Shown piece by piece: positions 59,401-64,000 of a stretch of 64,000 nt of DNA (its first letter is position 1; each line of letters opens with the position of its first letter). Both the position numbers and the translations under genes were made by a program. This stretch comes from Carex sylvatica (lineage: Eukaryota > Streptophyta > Magnoliopsida > Poales > Cyperaceae). The stretch spans positions 581,442 through 645,441 of the forward strand of contig CAXKVR010000006.1 of assembly GCA_964058845.1 (NCBI GenBank). The letters run 5' to 3'. The notes beneath the pieces were generated by a model. The model worked only from the letters and a program-made list of their open reading frames with translations, was not told the DNA's origin and did not search any database.

Positions 59401-62400
59401 ATAAAAAAAAATATAATTCTTGCATCAAAAAGTCCCAGGAAACCACATCACAATTATAGTCTGGGTTAACTGGTTTGTACAGATACCAGGTTTACCAATC
59501 TGGTCTTAATAAAGCTATGCTATCCTTCAAAATTACTAGATATTTTTATTTCAAAGTTATACATATTCAGAAAGAGTTACCTTCCAGGAAAGGAGCCAGT
59601 ATTTCTAATAGACTCTTCAAGTTGAAGAAACAACTCCTCCAATATGTTGGCCTAAGAAATCGTGGCCATCAAAAATGAAGAAAAATCTCAGTAAATTAGT
59701 AAAATAAATTAAGAGGGCCCCAAGGCTAACATGGGTGTGGGGGGGGGGGGGGGGGGGGGGGGGGGACTTGAGTTGAGTTAGGTACAAAAGACGACACCTT
59801 GTCATTACCAGTTTGTCTTGGTGTCAGGAAGTAATTACTTTATAATGTCTGAGAAGTTTATTTAATTAAGAAGTATTACAAATTGATTGAACTTTTCTTT
59901 TCTTATTTGCATTGGCCGTGTTTGAAGCAAAATTGTGTAATGAGCATAATCTAAACAACAATTTATTAGTGAATCCAAGCAAATCCACAAACAAAACAAG
60001 ATATAATAACAAAAAAACAAATATAATAATGAATAAAACAAACCTTGCCAGGATGTTCATACAATGGACATAAATCCGAGAACAATGAAGGAATTCCCTG
60101 CAAGGCAAAAACAATGTCAACTCACATCAAAATACTCATAAATATAACAAAATCCAAACATGGTAAGAAATATTAAGACATCTCCTTTTCGGATTAACAA
60201 CAAAAAAGAATTAAGACCAGAGACAGCATAATGATTTTGGACCACTCAACTAAGAGTGTAGGGAGAATCAAGGCACGACAAGAAGCCAAGACCAAAATAT
60301 GCGGTAAGTTCTGTCAATACAAATGCAATTTCCTAGAGATCGCACAGAATAATGAAAGATCTACAATTGGCAGTTACCTTAGTTAACTTAGGTCTAACAT
60401 ACTCATCTGCTGCTTCCCTAAATTGGTCGCCTTGTAGAAAGTCCAGCGGTATCCTCTGGAAGGGGAAAAAAACATATAAACATATAAAAATAATAACCGA
60501 ACCTAGAATGGTCAAAGATGGAAGCAGCTTGTAATAGCAACAGAAAGGGAAAAAAAAAAAAAAACTAGTTGTGCACCGCTTCTTTCCTTTTGTTTGCATA
60601 TCCACTCTTAAATACCACAGGAAGATGATGATTTACGGATTTCAGTACACCCCCAACCTTCTGTGTTTTAGTTGATTGCGGTGCTTTCTTAGTAAGCCCC
60701 CAAAAATACTCTCTAGTTGTAAAAAAAAAAAATATTGGCTGACATAGCAGTCGTCACAGGGACCATGAAATGATCAGCAGACAAGTGTTCAGCAGGGCAT
60801 TGACATTTGTACTAACTCACCAAAAGCAAACTCATGAAAAATCCAGTCTTTAGTAGTTACATTAATTTTGTTGCTCGGATAAAATCTACCTTAACCGCTG
60901 ATGAGAAAGGATATTGCTCCCTGAGGGATTTGTACAAGGCAGCTAGACGCTCAGTTTCATCAGCGCTGTATTCACCTATCTCAGAGTACAAGCTGAGGCA
61001 TCTTTGCAAGTCTTTTAGGTACCTAAATGGAAAAAAAAAATAAGTTCAGTCATACTGTACTACTAAGCACTAAGCAGCTCAGCAAGTTGAAATTTAATCC
61101 AATTTTGCATAATTGGCCTGCCTTGCAGTATTTATGCCTTAAAATATTTTGGCAGGAAATAGTTAACAAATAGAAACAACAATGAATAAGATCACAATAC
61201 TACTGCAATCCTAGATTCATACCGATAATTATCAGGATTCATTAAGAGAAGTACTCGGTAGACTTTCTCAGCCTCCTCAAAGCGACCCAGCTTCAACAAA
61301 ATAGAGGCCATCTGTTCTTTATATGCTAGTTTGTCCACCTGCCAAACAAACAAGAGATGTAATTGAAATAGTTCCGAGTAAAGAAATCATTGTTCATACT
61401 TTATGATAGTGAGTTGGTACGAAGTACACTTTCACATCTAGATCCTATATGCCGCCATGCAAAGACATTTAAATATACCCAGTAAATGATCCAGTCACCA
61501 CCAACACAGTGCGGCTTCATACCACCGATTATAGGCTGCTTACAGGTTCTAAGAATCATTTCTTTATCATACATTTTATTGTCGTCCTCAAAAATATACT
61601 TTTCTCTTAGAGACCACACAAAACGAGTACACATGAATTTTTTTTTTTCCAACTTTTGGATACAATTATTACGCTATAATAGAAAGTACTAACAATTTTG
61701 GCTTCTTTCTTCTGCATCTCTTCGAGCGCTCTTTCCAGCAAGCCACCTTCCTCTAACAAAGATATCTGCATTAAGACAATACTAACACATGTTACATGAT
61801 ACATAAAGGATTGGCAAGCAATGTTACTGATGTTCCATATATAAAACTATCACTTCTGTCCATACTATCATTCTGAGTTAATAGAAACTAGTGGTCTCAT
61901 GACATCTTCCAAAAAAAAATTATATAACAGATATTATTATGTTTGTTTTTGGCAACAGAGTAGCTAGTCACATTTGTAACTTTTTAAAATACTCTGGTCA
62001 ACTGACCAGGTTTGCCGATGTTTCACTTGTAACCTATCTGATCAGTCCAAAGCAGGTTAGATCAGGTAGATATTCATTTTATATGTAATAAACATGAGAG
62101 ACTGCTGTCATTATATGATAAAATCTTTCATACCTTGTACAAAAGCATCTCTCCATGTTCATATCTCTCATTATCAGGAGGATAATCATCTTCTAATGTT
62201 CCCTCATAGGCCTCAAGTACATCTATAGCCTTCGAAACACTGAAATTTGCACACGAGGCAAAACAAAGATAAAGTGTTGCTTATGAAATATGAGGTTCTC
62301 CTTTGATGCATGACAGACTAAGCTCGGTTTAGCCAGTTAAATTGATGACCAGTAAACCTATGTAAAGTATGTATAGTTTTATACTCTCTGAAATTTATCT

Positions 62401-63890
62401 TTCTGGCCATTTCAGGCAGTAGAGAATAGTAATAACGAAAAGAAAAACACATTTCTTAAGCATCAGCAAAATAAACATACTTTGAATTTAAGTGATGGGC
62501 AACAGCAAAACCAATCCAGTTCATACGATGGTTCGGTTTCAGGGTCAAGAGCTGCTGTCTGGTATCAACAAACCCCGAAAAGTCCCGCATTTGTGCCTGA
62601 AGAATATAAACAATACAACTTATTCAGAAAAAGTTGAAATAACGGAAGCTGTGAAGTACCACTAAATGTTTTTTTTTTTCCATATTGCAGACATTATTGG
62701 TCCAATTCAGGTCCATTTTTACCAGTACAAAGCTGTGATGTACCACTACAGGCCTCATATAAAGCAACTACCTAATAAGGACCCACCTGTAAGAGTGATA
62801 GATCTCGAAGAATTTCAATGTTGTCTGGATCTATCCTTAAAGCATTTCGATAGCATTTAATTGCTTCTCTATATTCCCTATCTGATCTATAGAGCAAACC
62901 ATAAACGTGCCAGCAGACGTGACTTTTCAGATCGTTCTGCAAAAAAATAATAATAAAGATATAAGTACTAAAAAACACAATGATTAAAAAAAAAAAGACA
63001 TTTGGAAACAATATTTTCCTAATAATTATACTGCACAGATACGTATAGCCAGGATTGCATACCCACATTAGGTATGTATTCGAAACAGATAAAATAAGAT
63101 ACATGCACCATATTAATCTAACACACAAGCTGGCGCATCTAATTTTTTTATACAAATTTTGAATAAGATATGGCCTGAGATATGCAAGGGCACTGACATC
63201 AGACTGGAACGTTACACAGGTAACCTCCCAAAAGGAACACGGAAACGCATAGCTCTGGACGCTTTATATAGAGCTGGCATCTGTCTGTTAACATAAAGAA
63301 AAGGCATGTTGACTAAATATTCAGAGCTCAATCCGGCATTTGTCAAATCCAGATATTTTCATTTCTCTCCCTTTGAATATTGCAATTTGTTTTTGTGTTT
63401 TAACACAATTATTATCTTAGTGGAGCCACTAATATAAGTGTAAACTGTAAACGATACTATAAATTAGACACAAATTTACTTAAATTGTTCTTCTGGATAT
63501 TCCTGCCCAGTTATTATATTTAAAACAATGACTAGTATATGTGAACAATAGCACATTTATTGAAAATAAAAATTCTGTATTCACAAATCTTTAGGTGCTA
63601 TACATTCTTAATTTTAAGAGAACAATTTAAGGCAACTTTCAACAATGTATTATTTATCATGCAGAAAAATATAAAGCTTGTATATATAAAGGCAATCATA
63701 TTATAGAATTTCAAATGTTGTATTGTATCTCCATCATATAGGCTATGATACTAGTATTTGTATCCATGCCGCATAACAGAACAAAACATTTAAAGAGCAC
63801 AACATACCTTAAGCCCACGGCGAACAAGCTCGTAGGCTTCTGGTTTTCGATCCATGCAATTAAGTGTCAAGCCTTTCATCGATAAAGTTT
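53412..63890 (-). CDS. NAA15: NAA15, auxiliary (ribosome-anchoring) subunit of the NatA N-acetyltransferase; N-terminus outside window
   Basis: 24 minus-strand exons join in frame: 63890-63808, 62936-62787, 62596-62481, 62239-62134, 61765-61694, 61338-61223, 61022-60890, 60455-60378, 60097-60044, 59651-59581, 58892-58838, 58722-58627, 58265-58137, 57707-57625, 57302-57072, 56723-56591, 56418-56308, 55729-55598, 55494-55438, 55232-55135, 55048-54990, 54566-54452, 53864-53764, 53581-53412. They give 848 residues. About 45 N-terminal residues, on an exon beyond the right edge, would bring it to the family length of about 895. TPR helices run throughout ([60 protein letters not shown]). A basic stretch, [17 protein letters not shown], may bind the ribosome. 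With catalytic NAA10 it acetylates nascent chains after methionine removal. All borders are GT-AG. A 27-base G run lies in one intron. Confidence 0.97.
59739..59765 (+). repeat. 27-base poly-G run in a NAA15 intron
   Basis: Twenty-seven consecutive G on the plus strand (C in the transcript) lie between the exons at 59651-59581 and 60097-60044. It could form G-quadruplex structures in DNA, or the run length could be an assembly artefact. Confidence 0.9.
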
Positions 63891-64000
63891 CTACGAAAGG
63901 ATAAAGCTTGTGTTAATGAATAAAAACTCTCATTGATCTGGAACTTAGCTGCCGATAATAACCTGCTCATGTCAGCAGTTTACAAACATCAACATGCTAC

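Overview
This is a window of a plant nuclear genome. It is AT-rich, its genes carry many GT-AG introns, and the spaces between them are packed with small DNA transposons. The proteins are land-plant types: a Cf-like receptor-like protein, plant VPS16/VACUOLELESS1, a plant organic cation/carnitine transporter, plant eL20 and plant NAA15. The receptor's repeat wording and the MITE content suggest a monocot, perhaps a non-grass, but the species cannot be fixed from this sequence.

Layout. 1-3680: repeats, with a possible minus-strand gene running off the left edge. 3681-6254 (-): intronless receptor-like protein. 6255-21360: about 15 kb without a convincing gene. It holds an 89-bp minisatellite interrupted by a tRNA-derived SINE, an LTR-like block, several foldback MITEs, a 61-bp tandem array, a Harbinger-type MITE, and a MITE with a nested hAT element directly upstream of the next gene. 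21695-33188 (+): VPS16, 16 exons, 844 codons, with two hAT-type insertions in its introns. 33189-37427: foldback elements and a 400-bp hairpin. 37428-38888 (+): intronless organic cation transporter. 40.2-48.7 kb: a hAT element, a broken Ptta/En/Spm-type transposase gene, and a diverged second copy of the 33.9-36.4 kb sequence. 48937-50199 (-): ribosomal protein eL20, 4 exons, 178 residues, with telo-box and site II promoter motifs. 53412-63890 (-): NAA15, 24 visible exons; the first coding exon lies beyond the right edge.

The five intact genes are unrelated in job: surface recognition, endomembrane tethering, solute transport, translation, and N-terminal acetylation. They are neighbours by chance and do not form a pathway or cluster. 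The exon chains for VPS16, eL20 and NAA15 were joined by hand. Every junction keeps the frame and uses GT-AG sites, and the protein lengths match the families.

I found no CRISPR array, rRNA, intact tRNA gene or gene cluster for a new system. The most unusual material is transposon structure: exact nested insertions, hairpins and shared termini, several proved by target-site duplications.
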